64,000 nt of DNA from Gimesia alba. GTDB taxonomy: Bacteria; Planctomycetota; Planctomycetia; Planctomycetales; Planctomycetaceae. The notes beneath the pieces are model-generated. The model was not told the DNA's origin. It made no database searches and worked only from the letters and a program-made list of their open reading frames with translations. Position 1 is the first letter of the stretch. Every line of letters starts with the position of its first letter. The position numbers were made by a program, and so were the translations under genes. Below are positions 27,701 through 36,021 of the stretch, piece after piece. The stretch lies in NCBI RefSeq assembly GCF_007744675.1, contig NZ_CP036269.1:5187546-5251545 (forward strand), given 5' to 3'.

Positions 27701-29321
27701 TCTCGATGATGATTTTACCAACGTGGCTCCCGTCGCAGGGCCCATTTCCGATCAAAACATTCAGGCAGGGGGTTCCCTCTTACTGAATCTCAATGGGATT
27801 TTTTCTGATGCCAATATGGTAGACGGAGATCAGCTTACATTATCTGCGATGCTGTCTGGAAATGCAGCGTTACCGGACTGGCTCATTTTTGATCCAGAAA
27901 CTCAATTATTGAGTGCTAACCCCGGCATTGGAGATGCAGGCAACTACGAGATTGTGGTCACAGCCACTGATCTGGCAGGTCTCGAAGCCAGTAGTTCGTT
28001 CCAATTGACAGTAAGTCCTCTGCTCTTTACGCAATATGACACGAGAATTGTCAAATCGCCCAGTTCTACCTCTGCGAATGGAGAAACCACAACGCTGCCT
28101 GAAAGTGCCGGTTCACTGCATGAATGGGAATCGTATTGGGTCGAAGTCTGGGGCAGTGTTTCCAATTCGTCAGATACAGGAATTAATACGTTTAACTTCA
28201 ATCTGAATTACAATACAGATTACACGACCGCAACAAGTATCGAGTTTGGCGCTGCTTTCTCGGAAAATCAGTCTGGGGAAATTATTGATGAAAATGGAAC
28301 GATTCAAGGCATCTCAGCCAGCACAAACATGAGCGATGTCGGCGATGACCAGTTTGTATTACTCGCCCGAATTGAGTTCACACCAACCGAAAATGATCAA
28401 GTCAGTATCAATTACGATACCCAGAGTATTGGCCCTGCTCAGGCTGGTTTTGCGATTGATCAACCGGAGTTTCAACTGACCAATCAGGTTGGCCATCAAA
28501 TGGGAGCAGTCAACGTCGCGGATACTGAAATCTGGGCGGTCCCTTATGATGCAAACGATGATGACATGATCAATTTTCGAGATTTGGTCTCTTTCATCAC
28601 CGCCTATGGAAAGAATAGTTCGAATTCAAACGTTCCACATGCCTGGCTGATGGATTTCAACCAGTCGGGTAGTGTAAATATTCGTGATCTGGTGATGTTG
28701 ATCGCAAACTATGGCAAATCGAAAATGAACTCGCCTGATGTCACACTACCTCCCAATTATCCCGATGCCTGGTCTTCACAAAACCTGACTGTGGAATCGA
28801 TGCCTCTAATTAAAACAGAGGTAACACCACTCACGACAGAACAGGCAACTTCGACCGCACAAGCAGCCATCCAGGCCTATGCAGAGTCTGTTTCTTCGGA
28901 GAAATACCAGGCACTCAAGAACACAAAGATCGAAGTCGTAGATCTCCCCGGGAGAACCTTAGCCAAGGCACTGCCAGGAACCATTCTAATTGATGTCTCT
29001 GCTGCCGGACACGGCTGGTTTGTGGACAGTACCCCTTGGTCTCACTCTGAATTTCATGCTTCCGGTACCTCTGATTGGCGTGCTCGTGCGAATTCCATAG
29101 CAGCAGAACAAGTCGATCTTTTGACGACGATCTATCATGAACTAGAACATCAAATAGGACACCAACATGAGTCATCGGGCTTGAGGAAAGCAACACTTTC
29201 TCCCGGCATCCGACGACTGCCTACTGGGAAAATTCATGCTCACCACCAGTACGAACAGTTTCAGGAAACCGATCAGTTCTTCAGTTCGCTGAACGATACT
29301 GATCTGCTGGCATTTGGATAA
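24744..29321 (+). CDS. Giant secreted multidomain protein (GH-A-like, Calx-beta, Ig-like, dockerin-like, zincin-like)
   Basis: About 1525 residues from the ATG at 24744; the frame is open to 24576 but the extension looks non-coding. The N-terminus has no classical hydrophobic signal but carries ILEERQLLAA, the planctomycete extracellular-protein motif. In order: a beta-sandwich of DUF1349 type (about 55-345); a glycoside-hydrolase-like barrel (about 365-875) with VEWSNEIWN (E642, candidate acid/base) and TYEGGSH (E789, candidate nucleophile), as in clan GH-A; a Calx-beta domain (about 882-985); a cadherin/Ig-like domain (about 992-1090); a cohesin-like sandwich; two EF-hand-like dockerin repeats (about 1265-1330, FNQSGSVNIRDLV); and a C-terminal domain with HELEHQIGHQH (about 1465), a zinc-protease-type motif. 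Substrates are unknown. Its 3' end overlaps the convergent acyltransferase gene by 41 bases. Confidence 0.8.
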   Translation: MTMFFHKSSKFYKRFITSICQNLFQKTNRSARRSRKAASYVYAQTEILEERQLLAADDLTDLSDDFENADTLPNWQRIYQTEGWGGDQLEIWDINNTQAGNMVFAPHTTVWFDNYRGPLVYKEITGDFVVTTQVQIGDRDEIGDSDLDDIPNGSEFSLAGLMIRTPRNIVNPELDWSEGSQMDDGTNNGENYVFLSLGWGNSGNEFQLETKTTRNSDSDLFLQDMGNNSVMNLQIARIGDTVYTLYQIPGEEWVLNSRVPRPDLPETLQVGMVAYTDWEKANDYDPFYQNNNALQPGGFDPTPFVPFQPDLVAGFEFIQFDRPEIPEYLQDTNLGIHATNLQLLSFLGDNVNSPILPNPDTDFPMEIGMNLEGIADWSTAWTFTDMAHTMRSWVSVSYNEATFSQDWGSTLFDINLDENGWPTESHSTTNEEGQTITQQLVAPILTGNVNPAGIYRAEWDGEATVWLPGIIEQGITPEGRHYALLDLPENYDILLTVSGIDPTNYFRDFNLWLPDYNDQSFVGQDWQPGDTFSPFHPLFLERLAPFETLRFMDWMHTNGSDIVSWDDRAKVNDATFFGSDDTTEFHNGIAPEYMIELSNTLDANPWFNMPHMADDDFVREFAEMVRDNLDPELTVYVEWSNEIWNYAYGFETSYWIDEQLNLPENEGINWFEFAAGQIQQDFEIWQDVFAGQEDRLVRVVAGQQATPSVLENLLAYMDGNFDAISVTAYAGLGTEQLESFDEFTTADEVIDTILEESVPWSLARLVDHQNIADQYSAILGREIDLVTYEGGSHPSAANWPAETAVHEASLSPRMYDVYQVLLNGADQIGVDLYNQYVFTGSGESEDWGDWGLLHNMDQPLEEAYEYQSLVDFIENNTAVPVVSIESPASGVEELSTSNLEFTFTRSEDKLDQPLTVTYQISGSATAGDDYISLTGEITFLANETSVPLIVSILDDLIDEDNESIEIQLLDQDHYDLGEVNLATGLILDDDFTNVAPVAGPISDQNIQAGGSLLLNLNGIFSDANMVDGDQLTLSAMLSGNAALPDWLIFDPETQLLSANPGIGDAGNYEIVVTATDLAGLEASSSFQLTVSPLLFTQYDTRIVKSPSSTSANGETTTLPESAGSLHEWESYWVEVWGSVSNSSDTGINTFNFNLNYNTDYTTATSIEFGAAFSENQSGEIIDENGTIQGISASTNMSDVGDDQFVLLARIEFTPTENDQVSINYDTQSIGPAQAGFAIDQPEFQLTNQVGHQMGAVNVADTEIWAVPYDANDDDMINFRDLVSFITAYGKNSSNSNVPHAWLMDFNQSGSVNIRDLVMLIANYGKSKMNSPDVTLPPNYPDAWSSQNLTVESMPLIKTEVTPLTTEQATSTAQAAIQAYAESVSSEKYQALKNTKIEVVDLPGRTLAKALPGTILIDVSAAGHGWFVDSTPWSHSEFHASGTSDWRARANSIAAEQVDLLTTIYHELEHQIGHQHESSGLRKATLSPGIRRLPTGKIHAHHQYEQFQETDQFFSSLNDTDLLAFG

Positions 29322-30090
29322 GCTGTTCCCGCTCATCAGATGCAGGACTTCCCAGATACTCGGTCTCCCCCAGTTCGGCGAGTCTCTGCATCATGAGTGT
29401 GGTAACTTCTTCCAGAACGTCTTTCGAGGCACGGAGATCATAATAAGGGGAGAGATCAATCGGATCGCCGTAGACTAGTGATGTCTTCGCAAACGAATAG
29501 AATGGCTCCACCATATTCTTGCCGCCGGGAGAATTATTGATATAGACAGGATACACGGGCACTTGGGAACGCAGTGCCAGAAAGGCAATCCCTGAGTTCG
29601 CATGTGTTATAGGACGTCCTTCCTGAATCCCTCCCTCGGGAAAGACGCCGACCAGATCTCCCTGCTTTAATCTGCGAAGTGCATCGCGTACAGGGGCGAC
29701 ATCTTTACCATTCCGGTCAACAGGAATCGATTTCATCGACCGAGAGATCCAGCCTACCAGACCAGGAAGTTCATAATACTCTCGTGCCATCAAGAAACTG
29801 ATACAACGTTTTTTTTTCTTTGGATTTCCCAAATGGGAATTATACCAGAGAATCACAGGGTCGGCTGGACTGCGGTGATTGGCGATGATGATCGCGGCTG
29901 AGTCACCAGGAAAGGGACAACGGCGATTTGCTCTGACATGCCACAGTGCCGGTACATAAACCCGTGCAATCACAAATAAGAACCAGGCTTGCCATCCATC
30001 GGGAAGTTTCACCGCCTGATAGACAACTACCGTTAAAACAACGAGAGTATAAAACACGAGTGTCAAGATGCTGACTGTTTCTGGATTCAT
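29281..30090 (-). CDS. 1-acyl-sn-glycerol-3-phosphate acyltransferase-like protein
   Basis: A 269-residue PlsC-family acyltransferase. One N-terminal membrane helix (about residues 5-28) is followed by the catalytic NHRSPAD motif (an NHxxxxD variant of the usual HxxxxD) and by FPEGGIQEGR, the phosphate-binding motif. It probably transfers an acyl chain to a lysophospholipid or related acceptor at the membrane. The start at 30090 is chosen because MNPETVSILTLVFY begins the membrane helix; the frame is open further upstream but would overlap the serine hydrolase gene. The 3' end overlaps the convergent giant gene by 41 bases. Confidence 0.82.
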   Translation of the reverse strand: MNPETVSILTLVFYTLVVLTVVVYQAVKLPDGWQAWFLFVIARVYVPALWHVRANRRCPFPGDSAAIIIANHRSPADPVILWYNSHLGNPKKKKRCISFLMAREYYELPGLVGWISRSMKSIPVDRNGKDVAPVRDALRRLKQGDLVGVFPEGGIQEGRPITHANSGIAFLALRSQVPVYPVYINNSPGGKNMVEPFYSFAKTSLVYGDPIDLSPYYDLRASKDVLEEVTTLMMQRLAELGETEYLGSPASDEREQLIQMPADQYRSAN

Positions 30091-30208
30091 TCTCAAAGTT
30101 CGTGCAAAACAAGATATATGATACGAAACACAGGATTTGCTGCTCCCAATTATAGTCTCAATAAAAAAAATATGGCAACATAAACTCTCGCAATCAACAC
30201 ACGGACAG

Positions 30209-31324
30209 TTACTGCTCGATTGTTGCAACGATTGTATTCGAAATGCGGGCCAGAAATCGCCCATGTGGCTCTTGAGGCTGGGTTGTCAGGATGATGGCGG
30301 ACGCTTTTAACTGAGGGTCGATCCACAATAGTGTCCCTGTTGCACCGCCATGCCCGTATGCCGTGGGAGAAAGTAAATCTCCATAATAATCACTATTGGC
30401 TGCCGTCACAATTTGCCACCCCAGTCCCCACCCCTTACCTTGTCGGGCTGACTTCGATAAACCGGGAATGTCATTTAATTGATTCCGCGTCGCTTCTTCA
30501 ATCGTCCGTGCAGAAAAGACCTGCTTATGCTGGTAGCGCCCCCCCTGTTGCAACATCTCGACTAAGTTTGCTAAATCAGAGGGAGTCGTGAATAACCCTC
30601 CCCAAGGGGCACCAAAGCCTCTCCAGTAAGAACTGTTCCAGTCCCAATGCGGTTCTATGTTCAATTCTTCTGGTATTCGAATTTCGGTGATCCGATCAAT
30701 TTTCGGCTGATTCCCGGTCGACCATTCGTCAGGAACTCCCAGCGATGTATCATGCATTTCCAGAGGTTCAAACAGCGCCTGTTTTAAATACTCAGCACAG
30801 GATAGATCGCTAACCCGCTGAATGACCTCCGCTAAAATCGCTATCCCCGCGCTTTGATATTGTACGATTCGCCCGGGTGGTTCATCGGGTGTGAGCTGGC
30901 AAATCTGTTTGACAAATTCAGAAAGCGGCGCATTCGCAGAACGCAATTCCCGGTTATTCGGCAGCATATCGGGCAATCCGGAGGTATGCGTCATCAGATG
31001 CCGAACTGTGATTCCATGCTTGCCTGAGCAACCAAACTCCGGAATAAATCGCTTTACCCGGTCACCCAGTAAAAGTTCTCCGGCTTCCAACAGATTGAGC
31101 ACTCCCAGCACAACAAACGGTTTTGTAATCGAAGCGACTAAAAAAATCGCATCTTCGCGCAAAGGTTCGCGTTCGTCGTTGACTCGCTGTCGTCCTTTAC
31201 GATAACAGCGAGAAGTCCCTTCCACCATAGCCTGCAGCGCAATCGCCGGTACCTGGTCTGTCTCACAGAAATGATCAACCAGTGTTTCGACCGCGCGCCA
31301 GCGTTCCGCATTAATTTGAGGCAT
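30209..31324 (-). CDS. Serine hydrolase of the class C beta-lactamase / esterase family
   Basis: A 371-residue protein of the beta-lactamase-related family. SITK near residue 66 holds the nucleophile serine and lysine, YQSAG near residue 155 is the YxN/S equivalent, and YGHGGATGT near the C-terminus is the third motif. RHLMTHTSGLPDM is a strong family signature. No signal peptide is seen, so it may be cytoplasmic. Members act as esterases, D-aminopeptidases or beta-lactamases; the substrate cannot be decided. It is followed on the same strand by the acyltransferase gene. Confidence 0.85.
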   Translation of the reverse strand: MPQINAERWRAVETLVDHFCETDQVPAIALQAMVEGTSRCYRKGRQRVNDEREPLREDAIFLVASITKPFVVLGVLNLLEAGELLLGDRVKRFIPEFGCSGKHGITVRHLMTHTSGLPDMLPNNRELRSANAPLSEFVKQICQLTPDEPPGRIVQYQSAGIAILAEVIQRVSDLSCAEYLKQALFEPLEMHDTSLGVPDEWSTGNQPKIDRITEIRIPEELNIEPHWDWNSSYWRGFGAPWGGLFTTPSDLANLVEMLQQGGRYQHKQVFSARTIEEATRNQLNDIPGLSKSARQGKGWGLGWQIVTAANSDYYGDLLSPTAYGHGGATGTLLWIDPQLKASAIILTTQPQEPHGRFLARISNTIVATIEQ

Positions 31325-31425
31325 TCATCCAGCCAGTATGATTCAGAGTCTAGGGAGAGTAAAAAAACTGCTTCCAGCCTAATCACTCTTTTCAAATTTG
31401 AAAAGGTAGTTGCCAGACCGCGCAT

Positions 31426-31464
31426 GAAAACAGCGAAAGCCGACGTAATCGACTTTCGCTGTTC
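31426..31464 (-). terminator. Probable terminator of the STAS gene
   Basis: AACAGCGAAAG (31429-31439) pairs with CTTTCGCTGTT (31453-31463), with a further small CGA/TCG stem in the loop. On the minus strand it is followed by a short T-run. It lies about 20 bases after the STAS stop. Confidence 0.75.
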
Positions 31465-31484
31465 TATGAATTCCGAATGATCTT

Positions 31485-31820
31485 CTAATAGGGAATCTCC
31501 ACATCATGTAGATGCATGAATTGATTCAACTTTGTGATCTCCAAAACTTCACGAATATCGTCTGAAGCATTGTAAAGGTGAATTTCAATATTCAGATCTC
31601 GCATGGAAGCCAGCAGGCCGAGCATGCCACTGGGAATCAGTTTCACCCCCGTTAAATCGATGGCGAGTGTTTCACAGTGACTCTCTTTAACCAATTTCAG
31701 TAACTCATCCCGAATATCTTTCACACTAAAAGTATCCAGGATATCTCTTCCACCAAATCCAGCCACACACAGGGGTCCTGTATGATAGACTTGGAGAATT
31801 CCTCCCTGTTGAACTGTCAT
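31485..31820 (-). CDS. STAS-domain protein (anti-sigma factor antagonist type)
   Basis: A 111-residue single STAS domain. The motif AIDLTGVKLIPSGMLGLL (about residues 52-69) carries the serine that is phosphorylated by anti-sigma kinases in SpoIIAA/RsbV proteins. No kinase or sigma factor gene is adjacent, so its partner is elsewhere. It should be cytoplasmic. AAGGAA is the ribosome site. A terminator follows, so it is a single-gene unit. Confidence 0.85.
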   Translation of the reverse strand: MTVQQGGILQVYHTGPLCVAGFGGRDILDTFSVKDIRDELLKLVKESHCETLAIDLTGVKLIPSGMLGLLASMRDLNIEIHLYNASDDIREVLEITKLNQFMHLHDVEIPY

Positions 31821-32238
31821 CGCAATCGATTCCTTTATTTAAGGGAAAATAAAGCGAAGCAAAGATAAGAAAGAAAAAAGAACAACAAAGTCCAAAAGCA
31901 GCTTCACAATTCGTTTCCAATTCAGCGAACTATTAGCGGCAATTTATGTGCCAATGCCGACATCTATACATAATATTCCAGACAGGATGACTTAAAGGCA
32001 AATACCCACACCTTAAGATGTTTAATAAATGACACTTACAGAACATAGGTCCGACAAGTCTGTAATCAACAGCGAGGGCGCCACCCAAACAGACTGCAGT
32101 AAAATACCTCACCCTGTTAAAAAATGAAACAGTCCTGCAAGGCACCTCTGCTTTTTTCCAAGGCAATGGGCCACTCACTCATTGTTTCCCATAAGAGCGG
32201 GTAGATTTGAAGACAGGGAGCATTTTTCCAATCTACTA
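31821..32238. other. Intergenic region between STAS gene and DUF11 lipoprotein terminator
   Basis: About 400 AT-rich bases with no supportable gene. It should contain the leftward STAS promoter. No repeat or strong hairpin was seen apart from the terminator at its right border. Confidence 0.35.
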
Positions 32239-32273
32239 AAAAAGCCCGCTCTGCAATATTGCACAGCGGGCTT
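32236..32273 (-). terminator. Rho-independent terminator of the DUF11 lipoprotein gene
   Basis: AAGCCCGCT (32242-32250) pairs with AGCGGGCTT (32265-32273), with an inner TGC/GCA pairing. On the minus strand it runs into a T-tract (plus-strand A-run at 32238-32243). It lies about 45 bases past the stop. Confidence 0.88.
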
Positions 32274-32315
32274 AGGATTCGCGGGAATCCACAAAGTGTT
32301 TTTCAGATGATTGGT

Positions 32316-33584
32316 TTAGCGAACACGTGCCTGGAAGGTTACGACGCCCCCCTGGTGTCCTTTCACTGTTTCATCGACTTCGAAGGTCAGAATCAAGCTG
32401 CCTTCATTGTTATCTTCGACAACCAGACGCCCTTTGCGATCTGAAGTCGCACTATCCTGAATGTATTCCAGACGAGGCGTTAAGTTGTCCACGATCTTAA
32501 TCCCATCGACATCGAAATCACCGACATTTTCATATTTAATGGTGAAGGTAATGACATCACCGGGTTCTGCATTTTTCTTATCTGCCAGTTTAATGAGTCG
32601 CAGATTACCCTCTGTTTTCCGTTTGTCTTCGATGCCAATATATTCTTCAGGCTTGACGGCTCGCTTAGATTCATGAGCCGATCGTTCCCGGATTGCAATA
32701 ACCGGAAACTGAGTTCGCGACCAGATTGCCGCTGCCTGGACCTGATAGGCGATCCGGGCTTCGTCCGATTGTTCAAACTGCCCGGTAGTCTCTGTTCCCG
32801 TATCCTGGAACAGGTTGTTCAGCTTGGTATGACCGCTGAGATAGGCCGTCTGTCCCACAGATCCCTGTTGGCTTTCTGTTTCCACTCCACTGGCACGCGA
32901 GCGCATCCGAATGCCTTCCAACTGCTCGCGCTGTTTGTGCTGCGTAATGACCGTCCGTGCTTCCAGACCAACGCCATGTACTGTGTCTTCGGTTGCCGCC
33001 AGAGTATCAACAGACGTTCCAGAGAGAGGTGAGCTGGCCGAACGAATCGCTGCAAACCGGGGAGCATAAACGGCGACCCGATTTGATTTTTTCACTTCGT
33101 GTTTCCCTTTGTGAGTTTGATACTCAACGATAGTGTCTTCCGTATCCAGTCCCAGACGATGGTAGTCATCATAGTGCACTGGATTCTCTCGATCGCCACC
33201 ATCAAACAGATATTCATCCGGGTACATTTCAATGACCGCAGGATCAGTACCGGCAGGCAGAGAGAAATCTCGTGCGACCGCCGGAGAAAATTCAGAATAA
33301 GGAGGACACTGTTGTGCCATTACGGGAACGGGCTGAGAGTAAGCAACCTGTTGCACTGGCGATGCGGGAGCCATAGCCTGGGCCGCGACCTGTGCAGGAG
33401 CCGCGAGACGCACTGCTCCTACTTTTGTATCAAAGTCGGCATGTTGTACGGCCGGTGATTGTTCCTCTACCTGTTTAGGAATTGGTTTATTCCAAGGCGT
33501 AGAGACTGTGATGGGGGATAAACTGGAACACCCGCTGCTGAAGCCAAGCAGCATTATCGCTACCGCAGAGCAGACACGCTGCAT
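32316..33584 (-). CDS. DUF11-domain lipoprotein of the cell envelope
   Basis: About 422 residues. The start is the ATG complement of 33582-33584 with a near-perfect ribosome site (GAAGAGGAG). MQRVCSAVAIMLLGFSSGC is a lipoprotein signal with lipobox GFSSGC. The middle (about 40-290) is low-complexity and not recognised. The C-terminal about 90 residues form a DUF11-type beta domain (PGDVITFTIKYENVGDFDVD, IVDNLTPRLEYI), seen in many planctomycete outer-layer proteins. It sits upstream of a terminator and downstream of two related envelope genes on the same strand, so the three may belong together. Function unknown. Confidence 0.75.
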   Translation of the reverse strand: MQRVCSAVAIMLLGFSSGCSSLSPITVSTPWNKPIPKQVEEQSPAVQHADFDTKVGAVRLAAPAQVAAQAMAPASPVQQVAYSQPVPVMAQQCPPYSEFSPAVARDFSLPAGTDPAVIEMYPDEYLFDGGDRENPVHYDDYHRLGLDTEDTIVEYQTHKGKHEVKKSNRVAVYAPRFAAIRSASSPLSGTSVDTLAATEDTVHGVGLEARTVITQHKQREQLEGIRMRSRASGVETESQQGSVGQTAYLSGHTKLNNLFQDTGTETTGQFEQSDEARIAYQVQAAAIWSRTQFPVIAIRERSAHESKRAVKPEEYIGIEDKRKTEGNLRLIKLADKKNAEPGDVITFTIKYENVGDFDVDGIKIVDNLTPRLEYIQDSATSDRKGRLVVEDNNEGSLILTFEVDETVKGHQGGVVTFQARVR

Positions 33585-33651
33585 TCGCAATGCTCCTCTT
33601 CGAATTCGGTACGACAAGTTCACCACAGACGATCCTTCAATCAGTTAAGTA

Positions 33652-34398
33652 TCAATGTTTTACATTTGAGTTTTTGAGTTCAACAACAGGTGCCCCGCTT
33701 CCATAAAAAGCAGGATCCTCTCCTCGAGTTGAAGGCAGCCGTCCGCCCATTCGCAGGATCAACATCGGACGACCTAATAAATCTGCTTCGGCAATCAGGT
33801 TTTTCTGAGCCGTGATTGCCTGTGTTGGTTGTCGATCAAATTTGGCCGGCACCGCGGTCTGAGGTCGTTCCAGATAAACGACTTTGGTGACCATTCTGCC
33901 TGACAGTGCCAGTTCGATATCTTCCTGAGTAAAACTCACGGGAATCGGATACTGTTCTGCTAACCCTGCTGGCGGATGCAAACGATCTATCAATTCAATG
34001 GTCGGATAGAGTTCGATTCCCGGAAATTCGGGCATTCCACTGAGTTTGACACGATAAACATAGCCAACAGCAAATCCGATTGAAGCGGGCGAAGCTTTGG
34101 GAATCGACTGCTCAGGACCTCCTGCAAAGAAGGTGACAGTACCTTTGGAAGGCAAGGAAAATTTCATCGGTTGAATATAACCGGCTTGAACCTGCCCGGA
34201 CAGAGCCGCCCATTGACCGGCGACTCCGGGTGGCGTGCGTTGATTCAGGGGATGATAGAATTGATTCCCCGCATTATACTTACGCCCCCCGATGACCTGT
34301 TGAGACCAGGCCGAGGGTAGCTCCATGACAAAAACGATCATGGTCATTAACAGCATTGTTAATAAGCGTGATCGGTTTTGTCGTTTAAATATCGTCAT
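33652..34398 (-). CDS. Secreted protein of unknown function, paralogue of the 34556 gene product
   Basis: A 248-residue protein with an N-terminal signal (LLTMLLMTMIVFVMELPSAWS). The mature part shares a run of features with the neighbouring upstream gene: YRVKLSGMPEFPGIELYPTI against [10 protein letters not shown]...LYPSLQVYP, then PIPVSFTQEDIELA against [14 protein letters not shown], then VTKVVYLE against VTKVIYLP, and AEADLLGRPMLILRMG against [16 protein letters not shown]. So both come from one duplication. No catalytic motif is visible; it looks like a beta-rich envelope protein. It lies 67 bases upstream of the DUF11 lipoprotein gene. Confidence 0.7.
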   Translation of the reverse strand: MTIFKRQNRSRLLTMLLMTMIVFVMELPSAWSQQVIGGRKYNAGNQFYHPLNQRTPPGVAGQWAALSGQVQAGYIQPMKFSLPSKGTVTFFAGGPEQSIPKASPASIGFAVGYVYRVKLSGMPEFPGIELYPTIELIDRLHPPAGLAEQYPIPVSFTQEDIELALSGRMVTKVVYLERPQTAVPAKFDRQPTQAITAQKNLIAEADLLGRPMLILRMGGRLPSTRGEDPAFYGSGAPVVELKNSNVKH

Positions 34399-34500
34399 GA
34401 CTAAGGATTTCTACGATCAAATGTCCTGAAGGATGACAGAAGAGTTTTAGCCGATTAAGAAGCAACTGCAGCAAAGAAATGAAACATGAAAAGACAAGGG

Positions 34501-34539
34501 GTTGCACTTCCTGCAAAAGAGTGCAGCAGGAAGTGCAAC
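34501..34539 (-). terminator. Strong hairpin after the 34556 gene
   Basis: GTTGCACTTCCTGC (34501-34514) pairs perfectly with GCAGGAAGTGCAAC (34526-34539), a 14-bp stem. On the minus strand it is followed by CCCTTGTCTTTTC, a weak T-tract. It lies 17 bases past the stop and should limit read-through into the next gene. Confidence 0.7.
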
Positions 34540-34555
34540 GTGGGTCCTGAGTCTT

Positions 34556-35695
34556 TTAATACCCTGGTCCTGGTGCCATGGTTCTTGGATAAGAAACCTG
34601 ACCGGGAGTGTGAACCGGGTGGCTTTCTGAGTATTGGACATACTTAACAGGTTTGGGCAAACTTGGTGCCGGATTCTGTTTGACGTCCATCAGGAAGTGA
34701 TCCACTGGTTTGGGTAGATTTGTTTTTGACGTATTTCTAATTGTATAAGACTTCAAGCTGGCTGGTCCCCCCAATGGAATGTGAGGTGGTCCAGGTAGTC
34801 CGATTGGAGTTCCCGTGATTGGCATACCCCAGGCAGGAGTAGGGCCGGCACCGGCAATCGGATTGTAAGCAGGTTGTCCAGGTGCTCCCATTCCGCCCAT
34901 CATTGTAGGAACAGGTACGCCAGAAGCGACGCCGATGGAATTACCGGGGATTGGCATCGGAGCCATGTGAGCCCCTGCATCACCATCGTAAGAAACTTGT
35001 GAAACGGTTTCGTTTCCACCATCTCCGGACGGCATTTCCAGATCCATGTTACCCATTCGCAACACAGCCATAATCGTACCACGACGATCTGCTTCTGCGA
35101 CAGGGTCCACACCAGGATCCAGACGTGTTGAAACCAGAGTCTCCACACCGGCAATCGCCAGTTCCTGGAACTTTTCATCTGGTAGATAGATGACTTTAGT
35201 GACAAAGTTGTTGCTTTCTACCTGATCCAGATCTTCCGGAGTGATCTCCAGAGGAATACTGTTATGAGACAGATAAGCGTCCGTTGTCGGGTGTGAAGGA
35301 TACACCTGCAACGAAGGATACAAAGCTGGAATCGCACGCCCTGGAATGTGTGACAGCTTTAACCGGTAGGTTGCCCCCTGGTTAAAATTGTAACGTCCGG
35401 GTGCAGTGATTTGGTTTTCGGCATAGCCTTCAGCAACCTGCCAGCCAACCTTCATCCCTGCTGGTCCCACAAAACGAATTTGTGAGGTGCGAGCAGCAAA
35501 CGCGCTCATTGGAGGGGGAGCCAGCATCGGCAACACGCCGGGTCCCGGTCCATCTACCATTGGCCCCGGACGCTGCATCATCGCAGCCGGTGGAGCATGG
35601 TACTCACCTTTGTTAATAACTTGTTGCCCGTCGGCTGCACAGCCTACGCAAACAACAACCAATGTTCCTAAAGCCAGGAAGTAGTACTTCATCAT
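34556..35695 (-). CDS. Pro/Gly/Met-rich lipoprotein, paralogue of the 33652 gene product
   Basis: A 379-residue lipoprotein: [19 protein letters not shown] ends in a lipobox cysteine at residue 19. AAGGGG is the ribosome site. Residues about 60-220 hold the domain shared with the next gene. The flanking segments (about 24-65 and 235-379) are rich in Pro, Gly and Met, with short runs such as [11 protein letters not shown]. The low-complexity parts suggest an extended, surface or wall-associated region. No enzymatic motif is seen and I do not recognise the family. Confidence 0.7.
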   Translation of the reverse strand: MMKYYFLALGTLVVVCVGCAADGQQVINKGEYHAPPAAMMQRPGPMVDGPGPGVLPMLAPPPMSAFAARTSQIRFVGPAGMKVGWQVAEGYAENQITAPGRYNFNQGATYRLKLSHIPGRAIPALYPSLQVYPSHPTTDAYLSHNSIPLEITPEDLDQVESNNFVTKVIYLPDEKFQELAIAGVETLVSTRLDPGVDPVAEADRRGTIMAVLRMGNMDLEMPSGDGGNETVSQVSYDGDAGAHMAPMPIPGNSIGVASGVPVPTMMGGMGAPGQPAYNPIAGAGPTPAWGMPITGTPIGLPGPPHIPLGGPASLKSYTIRNTSKTNLPKPVDHFLMDVKQNPAPSLPKPVKYVQYSESHPVHTPGQVSYPRTMAPGPGY

Positions 35696-36021
35696 GACCC
35701 CTTGTTCGAATACCCCACGACGAATAATGCGACTTGTTAAGTGAAGAACCGTCCATCACAAACTAAGACGTCGATCCCTGGTAATTTGGAACGGTCGACG
35801 TTCGGTTCAAAAAAGACTCAGTTTTCAGGTCGACCCCAAGCCCGAAATATCGTTAAAATACAGCGAGTCCCGTATTTCGACGATTTCACTCTGAGCTAAA
35901 ACGGTCTGCTGACTGAAATACTCCAGCCAACTAGAGGCACATAGATGGCCTCATACATCTGTTTTCGGACTATTGTGGTCCGATTCTTTGGTAAATTCGT
36001 TTTTTTCCGAACAATTAGAAC
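35696..36021. other. Divergent promoter region
   Basis: About 325 bases between the leftward lipoprotein gene and the rightward LolA-like gene. No gene is seen. It should hold promoters for both directions; I see no clear consensus pair or operator. Confidence 0.35.
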
